A DNA stretch of 64,000 nt from Clostridiales bacterium. GTDB lineage: Bacteria; Bacillota; Clostridia; Saccharofermentanales; Saccharofermentanaceae. Location: positions 1 through 64,000 of the forward strand of contig JAFZWA010000028.1 of the NCBI GenBank assembly GCA_017617525.1. Direction: 5' to 3'. Within the stretch, counting starts at the first letter, position 1. Each line of letters starts with the position of its first letter. Both the position numbers and the translations under genes were made by a program. Positions 1-8,169 of this stretch are shown in pieces. A model generated the notes under the pieces. The model was not told the DNA's origin. It did no database searches and saw nothing but the letters and a program-made list of their open reading frames with translations.

Positions 1-342
1 GAAGAGGGCGAAGATGAGAGAGAATGCTGCGCCAGAGAGCTTCTCGAGGAGACCGGCATCAAGATCCGTCCGTCCGCGTGCGTCCTTGAGATCGATGAAT
101 TCTACGAAGACTGGAAGTTCGTAAGTAAGTATTTCCTCGGGACCGTGGAAGGCGAGGGGGAGATCCATCTGACCGATCGCGAGATCGAAGTCGGAATGGA
201 GCCCAGATGGCTATCGGTTCAGGAGATCATGGAGATCTTTTCACATCATGCCGACTATGCCGACACAGACGAAATGAGAAGGGGCATGTACCTTAGAGAG
301 TACACGGCCCTTTCCGAACTGCTTCCGCTGCTTGAATATTGA
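1..342 (+). CDS. Nudix hydrolase, C-terminal part (5' end outside window)
   Basis: The reading frame is open from base 1 and ends with TGA at 340-342, so the N-terminus lies outside the window. The first visible residues form the Nudix box: a Gly and Glu, followed by ARELLEETGI, matching the REUxEExGU core that binds the metal and the nucleoside-diphosphate-linked substrate. The remaining ~90 residues have the mixed beta/alpha pattern of the second half of a Nudix fold. Family members such as ADP-ribose pyrophosphatases cleave X-linked nucleoside diphosphates; the substrate cannot be told from this fragment. It converges with the AraC-type gene, with only 6 bases between the two stops. Confidence 0.85.
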   Translation, partial: EEGEDERECCARELLEETGIKIRPSACVLEIDEFYEDWKFVSKYFLGTVEGEGEIHLTDREIEVGMEPRWLSVQEIMEIFSHHADYADTDEMRRGMYLREYTALSELLPLLEY

Positions 343-348
343 ATCTGA

Positions 349-1197
349 TCAGTTTCCTGAGATCGTCTTTGATTCTTCCAGGAGTCTTGCCAGCTCTTCT
401 TCCGTATGCTCGACCGGAAGTGACGCGCCCTGCTTGGACTCGCTGTCCTTCGGGAAAGCTCTGTGGAAGTTCTGTTTTCTGTATTCTTCCGGTGTAAGTC
501 CCGTCTGCTTTTTGAAGGCCTGAATGAAGTGGCTCTGCGTCGAGAACGAAAGGAACTGCGCGATGTTCAGGCAAGAGTGATCCGAATGCTTGAGCATGTG
601 CTTGGCGGCCTCGATCTTCTTGATGCGGATGAAGTCACTGACCGAAACACCCGTTTCCTTCTTGAAAAGCTTAGAGAAGTACGCGTCGTTCAGACCCAGA
701 TATTCCGCGAGGTCCGGAACGAGGATTCGCTCCTGAAGATGACTGTAGATATATTCGATCGCGCGAACGACGTGCTTACTGAAGATGTTGTCGAGACGAA
801 GGGCACGCATTCTCGTGCAGTAGTCCTCGATGCACTGCTGCTGGATCTTATCGAGCTGTGCCGTAGATGTCGCGGCATCGCACTTCTGGATGTAGATATC
901 CGAAAGCGAATACGAAGTTTCGACGTCCATACCGTAGTTGATGCAGTATCTGGCGATCATGGCGATGGAAATGATCAGGTGATAACGGACATTTCTTAAG
1001 CGGTCAGGGGAGAGCGTGCCGACGCCGCGCAGCTCAGAGATGTGATACTCTTTGACCTGGCGCATGACCTCCTCTAATTGTCCGGTCGCGACTAGGTCGT
1101 AAAAGTCGACCTCGTGCTCGTAGGAAGAACGCACCATCAGGTGCTCTCTCTGCATGAAAAGAAGTCTCTGGAGTTCCTTATTTACGTCTTGATCCAT
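349..1197 (-). CDS. AraC-family transcriptional regulator
   Basis: 282 residues from the chosen ATG at 1197, which has a GGGGGTG ribosome site 6 bases upstream; an in-frame extension to 1533 has no such site and is unlikely coding. The C-terminal ~100 residues (about 150-245) carry two helix-turn-helix motifs of the AraC/XylS type, with the typical LAEYLGLNDAYFSKLFKKET and FSTQSHFIQAFKKQTGLTPEEYR blocks. The N-terminal 140 residues are helical and not a cupin sugar-binding domain I recognise. A charged tail of ~35 residues follows the DNA-binding domain. It lies downstream of feoAB on the same strand but after a 389-base gap with its own leader, so it is probably transcribed separately. The target genes and signal are unknown. 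Confidence 0.85.
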   Translation of the reverse strand: MDQDVNKELQRLLFMQREHLMVRSSYEHEVDFYDLVATGQLEEVMRQVKEYHISELRGVGTLSPDRLRNVRYHLIISIAMIARYCINYGMDVETSYSLSDIYIQKCDAATSTAQLDKIQQQCIEDYCTRMRALRLDNIFSKHVVRAIEYIYSHLQERILVPDLAEYLGLNDAYFSKLFKKETGVSVSDFIRIKKIEAAKHMLKHSDHSCLNIAQFLSFSTQSHFIQAFKKQTGLTPEEYRKQNFHRAFPKDSESKQGASLPVEHTEEELARLLEESKTISGN

Positions 1198-1224
1198 GAT
1201 TGTCACCCCCGTTAAGAACACTTG

Positions 1225-1254
1225 AAAAGCACCTCCCCAAATAACGGTGCTTTT
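1225..1254 (-). promoter_or_regulatory. Perfect 9-bp inverted repeat in the leader of the AraC-type gene
   Basis: AAAAGCACC (1225-1233) and GGTGCTTTT (1246-1254) are exact complements around a 12-base loop, 28 bases upstream of the start codon. In the minus-strand transcript this forms a hairpin followed by a short U run, so it could be an attenuator. Both arms also contain the overrepresented octamer GTGCTTTT described in the findings, so the palindrome could simply be two facing copies of that motif. Confidence 0.45.
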
Positions 1255-1266
1255 CGAAATGCTACC

Positions 1267-1285
1267 TGACAAACCCCAAATGTCA
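1267..1285. promoter_or_regulatory. TGACA-N9-TGTCA palindrome, possible operator
   Basis: TGACA (1267-1271) and TGTCA (1281-1285) form a two-fold symmetric site upstream of the AraC-type gene. Such spaced half-sites suit a dimeric repressor or autoregulation, but no protein can be assigned from sequence alone. Confidence 0.3.
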
Positions 1286-1586
1286 AATAATCTTACACCA
1301 TTATTATGACACAAAGTGCAAAAATATGGTATCTCAAATTTTAATAATGAGTAGAATAATAATCGTAGGGGGCGGTGTGAAACAGACAACCCCAATGCCT
1401 CCGTTAGAGAAAGTTTGCCATCTTTCTGACGCACACGACTCTGGCCCCCCACGCTTGTTGACAACTTCTTGCATTTGCACGACACACATTTTGATGCAAG
1501 AAAAGATTTCGTTACTGCATCCCGTAGCTGCAAAGTTGCGGGATCGGTTTCGTTTTAGGGGTTTTTTCTGATTTTTTTCCCTTTTT

Positions 1587-3962
1587 TCAGAAGATAAGGT
1601 TGCCGATCAAGGTGATGGCGTATGCCGCGATCCATGCGATCACGCACTGGAAGATGACAACGCCCGCGGCCCATTTCGCGCCGAGCTCGCGCTTGACGGA
1701 AGCGACCGCCGCGACGCATGGGGTGTAAAGCAGACTGAATGTCAGAAGTGCCATTGCGGATACCGGAGTCAGAAGCGGAAGGATCGCGTCGCCGGAACCG
1801 ACAAGTACATTGAGGGTAGAAACGACGCTTTCTTTTGCCATGAAGCCGGAAATAAGGGCAGTCGAGAATCTCCAATCACCGAATCCCAGAGGGCTGAATA
1901 CAGGAGCGATATAACCCGCCACTACGGCGAGGATGCTCTTACTGGAGTCATCTACGAGTGTCAGGCTCGTATCAAAGGACTGCAGGAACCAGATCACGAT
2001 CGAAGCGATGAAGATGATCGTAAAAGCGCGCTGCAGGAAGTCTTTTGCCTTTTCCCATAAAAGCTGGCCGACGTTCTTTGCGCCCGGCATACGGTAGTTC
2101 GGAAGCTCCATGACAAACGGAACGGCCTTGCCTTTGAAGAGCGTTCTTTTGGAAATAAGAGCGACAATGATCGCCATGAAGATACCGATGAAGTAAAGCG
2201 CGATCATGATCAGACCGCTGTATTTCGGGAAGAATGTGCTCGCGAAGAAGCCGTAGATCGGAAGCTTTGCCGAGCAGCTCATGAACGGAGTCAGAAGGAT
2301 CGTGAGCTTACGGTCACGCTCGGACGGAAGTGTTCTGCTGGCCATAACGCCCGGAACGGTACAACCGAAGCCGATGAGCATCGGAACGATCGAACGGCCG
2401 GAAAGACCGAGCTTTCTTAAGAACTTATCCATGACGAAGGCGATTCGGGCCATATAGCCGGTGTCTTCGAGAAGTGACAGGAAGAAAAAGAGCGTGACGA
2501 TGACCGGAAGGAAGGAAAGAACGCTTCCGATACCGGTGAATATGCCGTCGATGATCAGCGAATGCACGACCTCATTGACGTTCCAGGAAACAAGCGCGGA
2601 ATCTACGACTTCCGTAAGGGTGTCGATGCCGCTTTCCAGAAGTCCCTGGAAGAAGGCACCGATGACGTTAAACGTCAGGAAGAAGACGGCGGCCATGATC
2701 AGGACAAATGCCGGAATGGCGGTGTATTTACCCGTCAGGATCTTGTCGATCGCGCGGGAACGCTGATGTTCTTTACTTTCCTTCGGCTTGATGACGGTTC
2801 TGTCAACGAGCTTCTGGATGAAGGTGAAACGCATGTCGGCGATCGCAGCGGATCTGTCCATGCCGGATTCTTCCTCCATCTGAAGGATGATATGCTCGAG
2901 CGTTTCTTTTTCGTTCTGGTCCAGATTCAGTCGGTTGAGAACACGCGGGTCGCCCTCGACGAGTTTGGTCGCGGCAAAACGCTCGGGGATACCCGCTTCC
3001 TTCGCGTGATCTTCGATGAGGATCATGATACTGTGCAGGCATCTGTGGATCGCGCCGCCCTTATCGTTTTCGTCGCAGAAGTCCAGACGTCCCGGACGCT
3101 CCTGGTATTTGGCGATATGCAGGGCATGGTCGACAAGCTCGTGAATACCTTCGTTCTTGGCTGCCGAGATCGGTACGACCGGCACACCGAGTTCGTGCTC
3201 CATCTGGTTTACGAGGATGGAACCGCCGTTGCCTCGAACTTCGTCCATCATGTTCAGGGCGAGTACCATCGGGACATTAAGTTCCATAAGCTGCATGGTC
3301 AGATAGAGGTTTCTTTCGATATTGGTGGCGTCGACGATGTTGATGATGCCACAGGGCTTTTCATCGAGGATAAACTGACGGGAAACGATCTCCTCGGCAG
3401 TATAGGGGGACATGCTGTAGATACCCGGAAGGTCCGTGATCTCCGTTTCCGGATGTCCTTTGATGGCGCCGCTCTTTCTGTCAACGGTAACGCCCGGGAA
3501 GTTTCCGACGTGCTGATTGCTTCCCGTGAGTTGGTTAAAGAGTGTCGTCTTACCGGAGTTCTGGTTTCCCGCGAGCGCGAAGGTGAGCTTCGTTCCGTCC
3601 GGGAGAGGATTCTCATCCGCTTTTACGTGATAACGTCCGCCTTCACCGAGACCCGGGTGGTCAATGATGATGCGGCGTTCTTTTTTCTTTTTCTTGTCTT
3701 CAGGTGTATCGGAAGAACTCTCCTGCGATTCGGCCTTTTCGATCTTTTCGATCTCGATCAGGCGCGCGTCGTCTAAGCGGAGCGTCAGTTCGTATCCGTG
3801 GATCCTAAGCTCCATCGGATCGCCCATAGGCGCCAGCTTTTCGACTTTTAAAGTTGCACCCGGGATGACGCCCATATCCAGGAAGTGCTGACGCAGTGCG
3901 CCTTCGCCCCCGACTTTCAATATGCTGGCATGCTGGCCCGGTTTTAATTCGGCAAGGTTCAT
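1587..3962 (-). CDS. feoB: FeoA-FeoB fusion ferrous iron transporter
   Basis: 791 residues. Residues 1-75 are a FeoA-type SH3-like domain (starting MNLAELKPGQ, with the LRQHFLDMGVIPG signature), normally a separate ~75-residue protein. A Lys/Glu-rich linker (about 76-120) leads to the FeoB G domain: P-loop GNQNSGKTT at 132-140, the switch GNFPGVTVD, G3 DLPG and G4 NMMD. The second half holds the Gate/Nucleos core with about eight membrane helices and the conserved GCTVPG segment. FeoB imports Fe(II) through the cytoplasmic membrane using its GTPase domain, with FeoA as a small activator; the fusion fixes them at 1:1. The start has GAGGA upstream. It is the third gene of a likely minus-strand run after the RluA-type and cyclophilin genes. 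Confidence 0.95.
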   Translation of the reverse strand: MNLAELKPGQHASILKVGGEGALRQHFLDMGVIPGATLKVEKLAPMGDPMELRIHGYELTLRLDDARLIEIEKIEKAESQESSSDTPEDKKKKKERRIIIDHPGLGEGGRYHVKADENPLPDGTKLTFALAGNQNSGKTTLFNQLTGSNQHVGNFPGVTVDRKSGAIKGHPETEITDLPGIYSMSPYTAEEIVSRQFILDEKPCGIINIVDATNIERNLYLTMQLMELNVPMVLALNMMDEVRGNGGSILVNQMEHELGVPVVPISAAKNEGIHELVDHALHIAKYQERPGRLDFCDENDKGGAIHRCLHSIMILIEDHAKEAGIPERFAATKLVEGDPRVLNRLNLDQNEKETLEHIILQMEEESGMDRSAAIADMRFTFIQKLVDRTVIKPKESKEHQRSRAIDKILTGKYTAIPAFVLIMAAVFFLTFNVIGAFFQGLLESGIDTLTEVVDSALVSWNVNEVVHSLIIDGIFTGIGSVLSFLPVIVTLFFFLSLLEDTGYMARIAFVMDKFLRKLGLSGRSIVPMLIGFGCTVPGVMASRTLPSERDRKLTILLTPFMSCSAKLPIYGFFASTFFPKYSGLIMIALYFIGIFMAIIVALISKRTLFKGKAVPFVMELPNYRMPGAKNVGQLLWEKAKDFLQRAFTIIFIASIVIWFLQSFDTSLTLVDDSSKSILAVVAGYIAPVFSPLGFGDWRFSTALISGFMAKESVVSTLNVLVGSGDAILPLLTPVSAMALLTFSLLYTPCVAAVASVKRELGAKWAAGVVIFQCVIAWIAAYAITLIGNLIF

Positions 3963-3987
3963 TCTTCTTCCTCGGTTCTTTTTCTAA

Positions 3988-4650
3988 TTAGTCGATTACA
4001 CGGATCTCTTTGATGACCGGCTGGTTTTCCGGATCAACGGCGCCGTTGTCGCCATAAGGAACTTCCGCCATCGCGTCAACGACTTCCATACCTTCTGTTA
4101 CGTGTCCGAAAGCGGCATACTGGCCGTTTAAGGACGGATAGTCGACCTGGCAGATGAAGAACTGCGATGTCGCGCTGTTCATGTTATCGCTCGTTCTGGC
4201 CATGGAAATGGTGCCGCGAGTGTGCTTGATGTTATTCGTTGTTCCGTTCGCGGAAAACTCGCCGTGGATATTCTTCGGCGTTTCGCCTGTCCAGTTAGAA
4301 GGAGCCATACCACCCTGGACCATGAAGTTCTTGATGATCCTGTGGAATGTGGATCCGTTGTAGAAGCCGCTTTCCGCGAGAGCAACGAAGTTGTTGACTG
4401 TTACCGGAGCCTCATTTGTCAGAAGCTCGACCTTGATCACGCCGTAGTCCTGAACTTCGATCTCGACATGGTGATTCGGGTAGGTCGTTTTCTCATATTT
4501 GGTCTTCGCGCAGGAAGGAAGAAGGAAGACCAGGGCAAGGATAAGAAGCGCGATCGCGAGACTTACCAATACGCGGCGAAGCGGAGATTCTGAGTCGCCT
4601 TTTGTCGGGAAAAGGATTTCCAGGATGTTTCTTCGTAAAATTCTGCTCAT
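3988..4650 (-). CDS. Membrane-anchored cyclophilin-type peptidyl-prolyl isomerase
   Basis: 220 residues. A basic N-terminus and a hydrophobic helix (about 25-45) end in LLPSC, a plausible lipobox, so the protein is probably a lipoprotein or membrane-anchored and acts outside the membrane on secreted proteins. From residue ~60 the cyclophilin domain follows with [13 protein letters not shown], the SQFFI strand and AFGHV, the active-site and core blocks of single-domain bacterial cyclophilins. The predicted reaction is cis-trans isomerisation of prolyl bonds. The start lies 6 bases after the stop of the RluA-type gene, so the two are translationally linked; the ribosome site AAGGAAG lies within the end of that gene. 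Confidence 0.9.
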   Translation of the reverse strand: MSRILRRNILEILFPTKGDSESPLRRVLVSLAIALLILALVFLLPSCAKTKYEKTTYPNHHVEIEVQDYGVIKVELLTNEAPVTVNNFVALAESGFYNGSTFHRIIKNFMVQGGMAPSNWTGETPKNIHGEFSANGTTNNIKHTRGTISMARTSDNMNSATSQFFICQVDYPSLNGQYAAFGHVTEGMEVVDAMAEVPYGDNGAVDPENQPVIKEIRVID

Positions 4651-4656
4651 AGTTTC

Positions 4657-5637
4657 TTACTTCCTTTCAAGTTTGACATCGTAAAGTGGTTCGATGCTGA
4701 ATTTTCTTCCGCTTAAGCGTGTATGCATATTTCCTTTCGGGATCGATCCGAAAAGAAGGGTGGACGCGAAAAGCTGCTGATAGCGGACCTTTCCGCCCTT
4801 AAGATTGCTAAAGTGAAGGTTGTACTGGTTTCTTCCGTAGTTGCCGTCGCCGATGATCGGGTGACCGAGGTGGGCAAACTGCGCGCGGATCTGGTGAGTA
4901 CGACCGGTAACGAGTTCGACCTCGATATCGGAAACATCTTCGCCGTCAGGACCGATCCCGGAGAAGACTTCTAAAACGCGGTAACGGGAAGTGATCGGAA
5001 GATCGCCTTCCTTCGGGATATCGTGGATAAAGACATTTCCGGTCGCCGGCTTTTCCAGGAAAGCGGAGATCTCTTTCATGATGGCCTCATCTTTACAGAT
5101 GACATTCTCGCCGACCTTCGGGACGCCTCTTACGAGACAGCGGTAACGCTTCGTGATCAGGTCGCCCTTGAAAAGCTCGATCGCGTCTTCAAGGCTCTTT
5201 TTATTCTTGGCAAGAAGAATGAGGCCTCCCGTATTCATGTCGATACGATGGCAAAGATCCATGGCCGGGTCGTGATAGTCTCTTCTCAGGATATCGATGA
5301 GGCAGTCGCCGCTCATGCCTTTGCCGCCGTGTACGGCAATGCCTTGACGCTTATTGACCAGAAGAAGGTCATCAGACTCGAAAACGACTTTGTAATCATC
5401 AAATGCCGGCTTCTTCGGCTCTGCCTGTTTTTCGAACATGGCGTCCGGAAGCCATATCTCAACGTCATCTCCTTCGCTTACGGTCATGTCGGAAGAGATG
5501 CGTTTGCCGTTGATACGGATATCTTTGTGCTTAAGTGCTTTTTGCAAAGAAGCAGGCGTCAGATTCGGAAATTCCAGGATCGCAGCCCGGATGACCTTCT
5601 TGCCGTCACTCTTCGCGGATACAGTAAAATGCTTCAT
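4657..5637 (-). CDS. RluA-family RNA pseudouridine synthase
   Basis: 326 residues from the ATG at 5637, which has AAAGGGG 7 bases upstream; a nine-codon upstream extension has no ribosome site. Residues ~1-70 form an S4 RNA-binding domain (QKALKHKDIRINGKR). The catalytic domain has the RluA motif HRIDMNTGGLILLAKN with the catalytic Asp, and the later GRTHQIRAQFAHLGHPIIGD block typical of the family. Members convert specific uridines of 23S rRNA or tRNA to pseudouridine. The exact target cannot be told. It heads a minus-strand run with the cyclophilin and feoAB. Confidence 0.92.
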   Translation of the reverse strand: MKHFTVSAKSDGKKVIRAAILEFPNLTPASLQKALKHKDIRINGKRISSDMTVSEGDDVEIWLPDAMFEKQAEPKKPAFDDYKVVFESDDLLLVNKRQGIAVHGGKGMSGDCLIDILRRDYHDPAMDLCHRIDMNTGGLILLAKNKKSLEDAIELFKGDLITKRYRCLVRGVPKVGENVICKDEAIMKEISAFLEKPATGNVFIHDIPKEGDLPITSRYRVLEVFSGIGPDGEDVSDIEVELVTGRTHQIRAQFAHLGHPIIGDGNYGRNQYNLHFSNLKGGKVRYQQLFASTLLFGSIPKGNMHTRLSGRKFSIEPLYDVKLERK

Positions 5638-5710
5638 TTGTGTCCCCTTTGCATTTGTAACCATGCATATTATTTACTATTTTTATATAAATCTCAAGAC
5701 AGTAGCAGGT
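5638..5710 (-). promoter_or_regulatory. Probable promoter of the RluA-cyclophilin-feoAB run
   Basis: Reading the minus strand, TTGAGA is followed after 17 bases by AATAAT in a very AT-rich segment just upstream of the start at 5637. The match is reasonable but not perfect, and the exact transcription start is uncertain. Confidence 0.4.
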
Positions 5711-5785
5711 CGAAAAAGAAGATCTCTCCTGCGGCTCAAACAGTTTGTTTGCACAAAACTCGCCGCCTGAGAGATTTCTTTTTCG
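5711..5785. terminator. Symmetric hairpin with T-runs on both sides between divergent genes
   Basis: ATCTCTC (5722-5728) pairs with GAGAGAT (5769-5775), and inside it GCGGC (5731-5735) pairs with GCCGC (5762-5766). TTTCTTTTTC follows on the plus strand and TTCTTTTTC on the minus strand, so it looks like a bidirectional rho-independent terminator. Its place between two diverging genes is unusual and is discussed in the findings. Confidence 0.55.
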
Positions 5786-5850
5786 ATTCTCTATTGCTTC
5801 GCGGCAATTCATGTTAAAATCTAGTGCATAAATTGTTAGGAGTAAGTGAG

Positions 5851-6303
5851 ATGGAGAAAACTGCCTGCCTGGTCAGCATCAAGACGGCCTTTGAAGAAGA
5901 GGAGAAGCGCTACGAGGGATCCTTCGAACAGACAAAGGAGCGTATCCGTGTGTCCTGGATGCAGCCGGAAGAGAATAAAGGCGAGGGGGACACGAAGTTC
6001 CTTTTGAGTTATCGTGTGGCGGAAAAGCTCCTGCGTCTTACCCGAAAAGGATCGACGGAGATGGAACTGACTTTCCGTGAAGGAGAGATCACGGAGGGCA
6101 TCATGCAGACTAGCCATGGTGACTTTGACATCTCGATCGAAACGTTCGGCATCCTGTTCTTCCCGGAAGCAGGGGACGAAGAGGCCGAAATTGAGGGCAA
6201 AAAGTACTGTGTAAAGAACGCGATGCTCGAGTACGATCTTCGTTTTCCGAATCAGGATCCTATGAGAAATACGATGTTTTTTAAAGTACATCTTGCCAAA
6301 TAA
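5851..6303 (+). CDS. DUF1934 (YwiB-like) beta-barrel protein
   Basis: 150 residues from the ATG at 5851, with GGAG 8 bases upstream; an in-frame ATG 27 bases earlier lacks a site. The protein is almost all beta strands with the spacing of the lipocalin-like DUF1934 family: an early VSIKTAFEEEEKRYEGSFEQ strand, the RLTRKGSTEMELTFREGE hairpin, and a final YDLRFP block. Family members are small cytoplasmic proteins of unknown role common in Firmicutes. An extended -10 (TGTTAAAAT near 5808-5816) lies upstream. The gene is probably monocistronic, as rpmF has its own promoter downstream. Confidence 0.8.
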   Translation: MEKTACLVSIKTAFEEEEKRYEGSFEQTKERIRVSWMQPEENKGEGDTKFLLSYRVAEKLLRLTRKGSTEMELTFREGEITEGIMQTSHGDFDISIETFGILFFPEAGDEEAEIEGKKYCVKNAMLEYDLRFPNQDPMRNTMFFKVHLAK

Positions 6304-6346
6304 GAGATTTATGTATAAAATCTTTCGGTAACTCTTTGAAAGTTGC

Positions 6347-6375
6347 TTGACAAAGGGTTTTCATTAGTGCATAAT
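6347..6375 (+). promoter_or_regulatory. Promoter of rpmF
   Basis: TTGACA (6347-6352), a 17-base spacer and CATAAT (6370-6375) match the vegetative sigma consensus with one mismatch. The site is 76 bases upstream of the rpmF start. Confidence 0.8.
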
Positions 6376-6451
6376 ATCTTTCGCGCCTCAGGGTTTAGTG
6401 TGGCTGCGAATATATTAGAGAGATCTAAGATTTGTATTGGAGGTGGATGCG

Positions 6452-6640
6452 ATGGCTCATCCGAAGCGTAAATGGTCGAAAGCTAGAACTTCTCGTCATA
6501 GAAGTGCCTGGAAGCTCGTTTTGCCAGGTTTGGTAGAGTGCCCCAATTGCCACACTAAGATGTTGCGCCATAAGGTTTGTAAGACCTGCGGTTATCTTGA
6601 TGGCAAGGAGATCATCAATAAAGCTGATGAGATTGCTTAA
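6452..6640 (+). CDS. rpmF: Ribosomal protein L32
   Basis: 62 residues from the ATG at 6452, preceded by GGAGGTG. The basic N-terminus MAHPKRKWSKARTSRHR and the zinc-binding pair CPNC and CKTC near residues 30-46 are diagnostic of bacterial bL32, here the four-cysteine zinc form. It is part of the 50S subunit. The usual upstream DUF177 (YceD) neighbour is absent; the gene stands alone between its own promoter and a terminator. Confidence 0.97.
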   Translation: MAHPKRKWSKARTSRHRSAWKLVLPGLVECPNCHTKMLRHKVCKTCGYLDGKEIINKADEIA

Positions 6641-6673
6641 TAGCTAATCGAGAAGTACTACTACGAATAATCG

Positions 6674-6716
6674 GCAGTGTTTCGAATAAAATTGAATCAC
6701 TGCTTTTTTCTTGCTT
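6674..6716 (+). terminator. Rho-independent terminator after rpmF
   Basis: GCAGTG and CACTGC form the base of an imperfect AT-rich hairpin directly followed by TTTTTT. It lies 34 bases after the rpmF stop. Confidence 0.8.
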
Positions 6717-6804
6717 GTTTCACATTGTTACATTCCCCGAAATTTCGGGGTAGATCGCGATCTGAGACAGGCGCACGAAATAAGACAGAAAGGAAGTGAA
6801 AAGG

Positions 6805-8169
6805 ATGGGAAAACCGGTCGTCGCGATCGTTGGTCGCCCGAATGTAGGAAAGTCCTCGCTCTTTAACGCACTCTATGGTGAGCGTATCTCCATCGTGCAT
6901 GATGAGCCGGGTGTAACACGTGACCGAATCTACGCCGAGTCTATCTGGCGCGAGCGTGAATTCGTCATGATCGACACGGGCGGTATCGAGCCGAAGTCGG
7001 ATGACGTTATCTTAAAGGGCATGCGCATGCAGGCTGAGATCGCCATCGAGACCGCGGATGTCATCCTTTTCATGTGCGATATCCAGTCGGGTCTGACGGC
7101 TGCAGATGAAGAGATCGCAATCATGCTTCGAAAAGCAAATCGCCCCGTCGTTCTTGCGGTCAATAAGGTCGACCATGTCGGCGAACCGCCGTCTGAGCTC
7201 TATGAGTTCTATAATCTGGGACTGGGTGAGGTCTATCCGATCTCCTCGTCTCACAGACTGGGACTCGGCGAGATGCTCGACGCTATCTACGAATACTTCC
7301 CGAAGGAAAATGAGAATGAGGAAGGCAACGAGACGATCCGTGTCGCTCTGATCGGTAAGCCGAATGCCGGTAAATCCTCTCTCTCCAACTATATGACCGG
7401 CGAGGAAAGATCTATCGTTTCCGATATTCCGGGTACGACTAGAGACGCGATCGACTCCGTAGTTGAGAATAAGCACGGTAAGTTCACGATCGTCGATACC
7501 GCGGGACTTCGCAAGAAGGGCCGTATCGAGGACCAGATCGAAAAGTACAGTATGATCCGCTCTTTGTCCGCGATCGAAAAAGCAAACGTCTGTGTCATCC
7601 TGATCGACGCGACGGAAGGCGTTACCGAACAGGACACCAAGGTTGCAGGTTATGCCCATAACGCGGGTAAAGCCTGCATTTTTGCTGTTAATAAGTGGGA
7701 CCTCGTCGAAAAGGAGACCGGTACTCTCGAGGCGATGGAGCGTCAGCTCAAGGACCGTTTCGCGTTCATGAGTTACGCGCCGGTAGTCTTTATTTCCGCC
7801 AAGACCGGACAACGCGTAGATAAGCTTTTCGAGCAGATCAAGCGTGTTTATGAGAACTCCGGTAAGCGCTTAAAGACAGGTGTCCTCAATGACCTCATCA
7901 CTGAGTGTGTCGCGATGGTTCCGACGCCTCAGGATAAGGGAAAGCACTTAAAGATCTACTACGGCACTCAGGTCGCGGTATATCCGCCGCAGTTCGTCCT
8001 TTTTGTCAACGATCAGAGCCTGATGCACTTTTCATATGAACGTTACTTAGAGAACCAGTTCAGAAAAAACTTTGATTTCGCCGGTACGCCGATACGAATA
8101 TATATGAGAGAAAAAGATAAGAAGAAAGATCTTAGACCAGAAGGGGAAAAGAAGTATGACAAAGATTGA
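6805..8169 (+). CDS. der: Ribosome assembly GTPase Der (EngA)
   Basis: 454 residues from the ATG at 6805; AGGAAGTG lies just upstream. Two tandem G domains are clear: P-loops GRPNVGKSSL near residue 9 and GKPNAGKSSL near residue 185, each followed by DTxG and NKxD motifs. A C-terminal KH-like domain (FFIS-like RVDKLFEQIKRVYENSGKRLKTG and the PPQFVLFVND block) completes the fold. Der is an essential GTPase for 50S subunit maturation. A Lys/Asp-rich tail ends 14 bases inside the following typA gene, indicating translational coupling. Confidence 0.97.
   Translation: MGKPVVAIVGRPNVGKSSLFNALYGERISIVHDEPGVTRDRIYAESIWREREFVMIDTGGIEPKSDDVILKGMRMQAEIAIETADVILFMCDIQSGLTAADEEIAIMLRKANRPVVLAVNKVDHVGEPPSELYEFYNLGLGEVYPISSSHRLGLGEMLDAIYEYFPKENENEEGNETIRVALIGKPNAGKSSLSNYMTGEERSIVSDIPGTTRDAIDSVVENKHGKFTIVDTAGLRKKGRIEDQIEKYSMIRSLSAIEKANVCVILIDATEGVTEQDTKVAGYAHNAGKACIFAVNKWDLVEKETGTLEAMERQLKDRFAFMSYAPVVFISAKTGQRVDKLFEQIKRVYENSGKRLKTGVLNDLITECVAMVPTPQDKGKHLKIYYGTQVAVYPPQFVLFVNDQSLMHFSYERYLENQFRKNFDFAGTPIRIYMREKDKKKDLRPEGEKKYDKD

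Larger units (their letters stand above)
1198..1586. other. 389-base intergenic stretch between feoAB and the AraC-type gene
   Basis: No credible gene is seen on either strand; the short open frame on the plus strand at 1326-1571 has no ribosome site. On the minus strand this is the leader of the AraC-type gene and holds the inverted repeats listed separately at 1225-1254 and 1267-1285. On the feoAB side a further inverted repeat ATCCCG/CGGGAT (1519-1544) lies near runs of T (plus strand, 1561-1580). The stretch is richer in A, T and homopolymers than its neighbours. Confidence 0.5.

Noticed and set aside
1326-1571. 81-codon frame in the gap upstream of the AraC-type gene
   Set aside because: No ribosome site, rich in rare combinations, not opposite to a gene; looks like chance.
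2562-3776. Long open frame (404 codons) on the plus strand opposite feoAB
   Set aside because: It mirrors the codon pattern of feoAB, has no ribosome site and shows no recognisable motif; feoAB on the other strand is certain.
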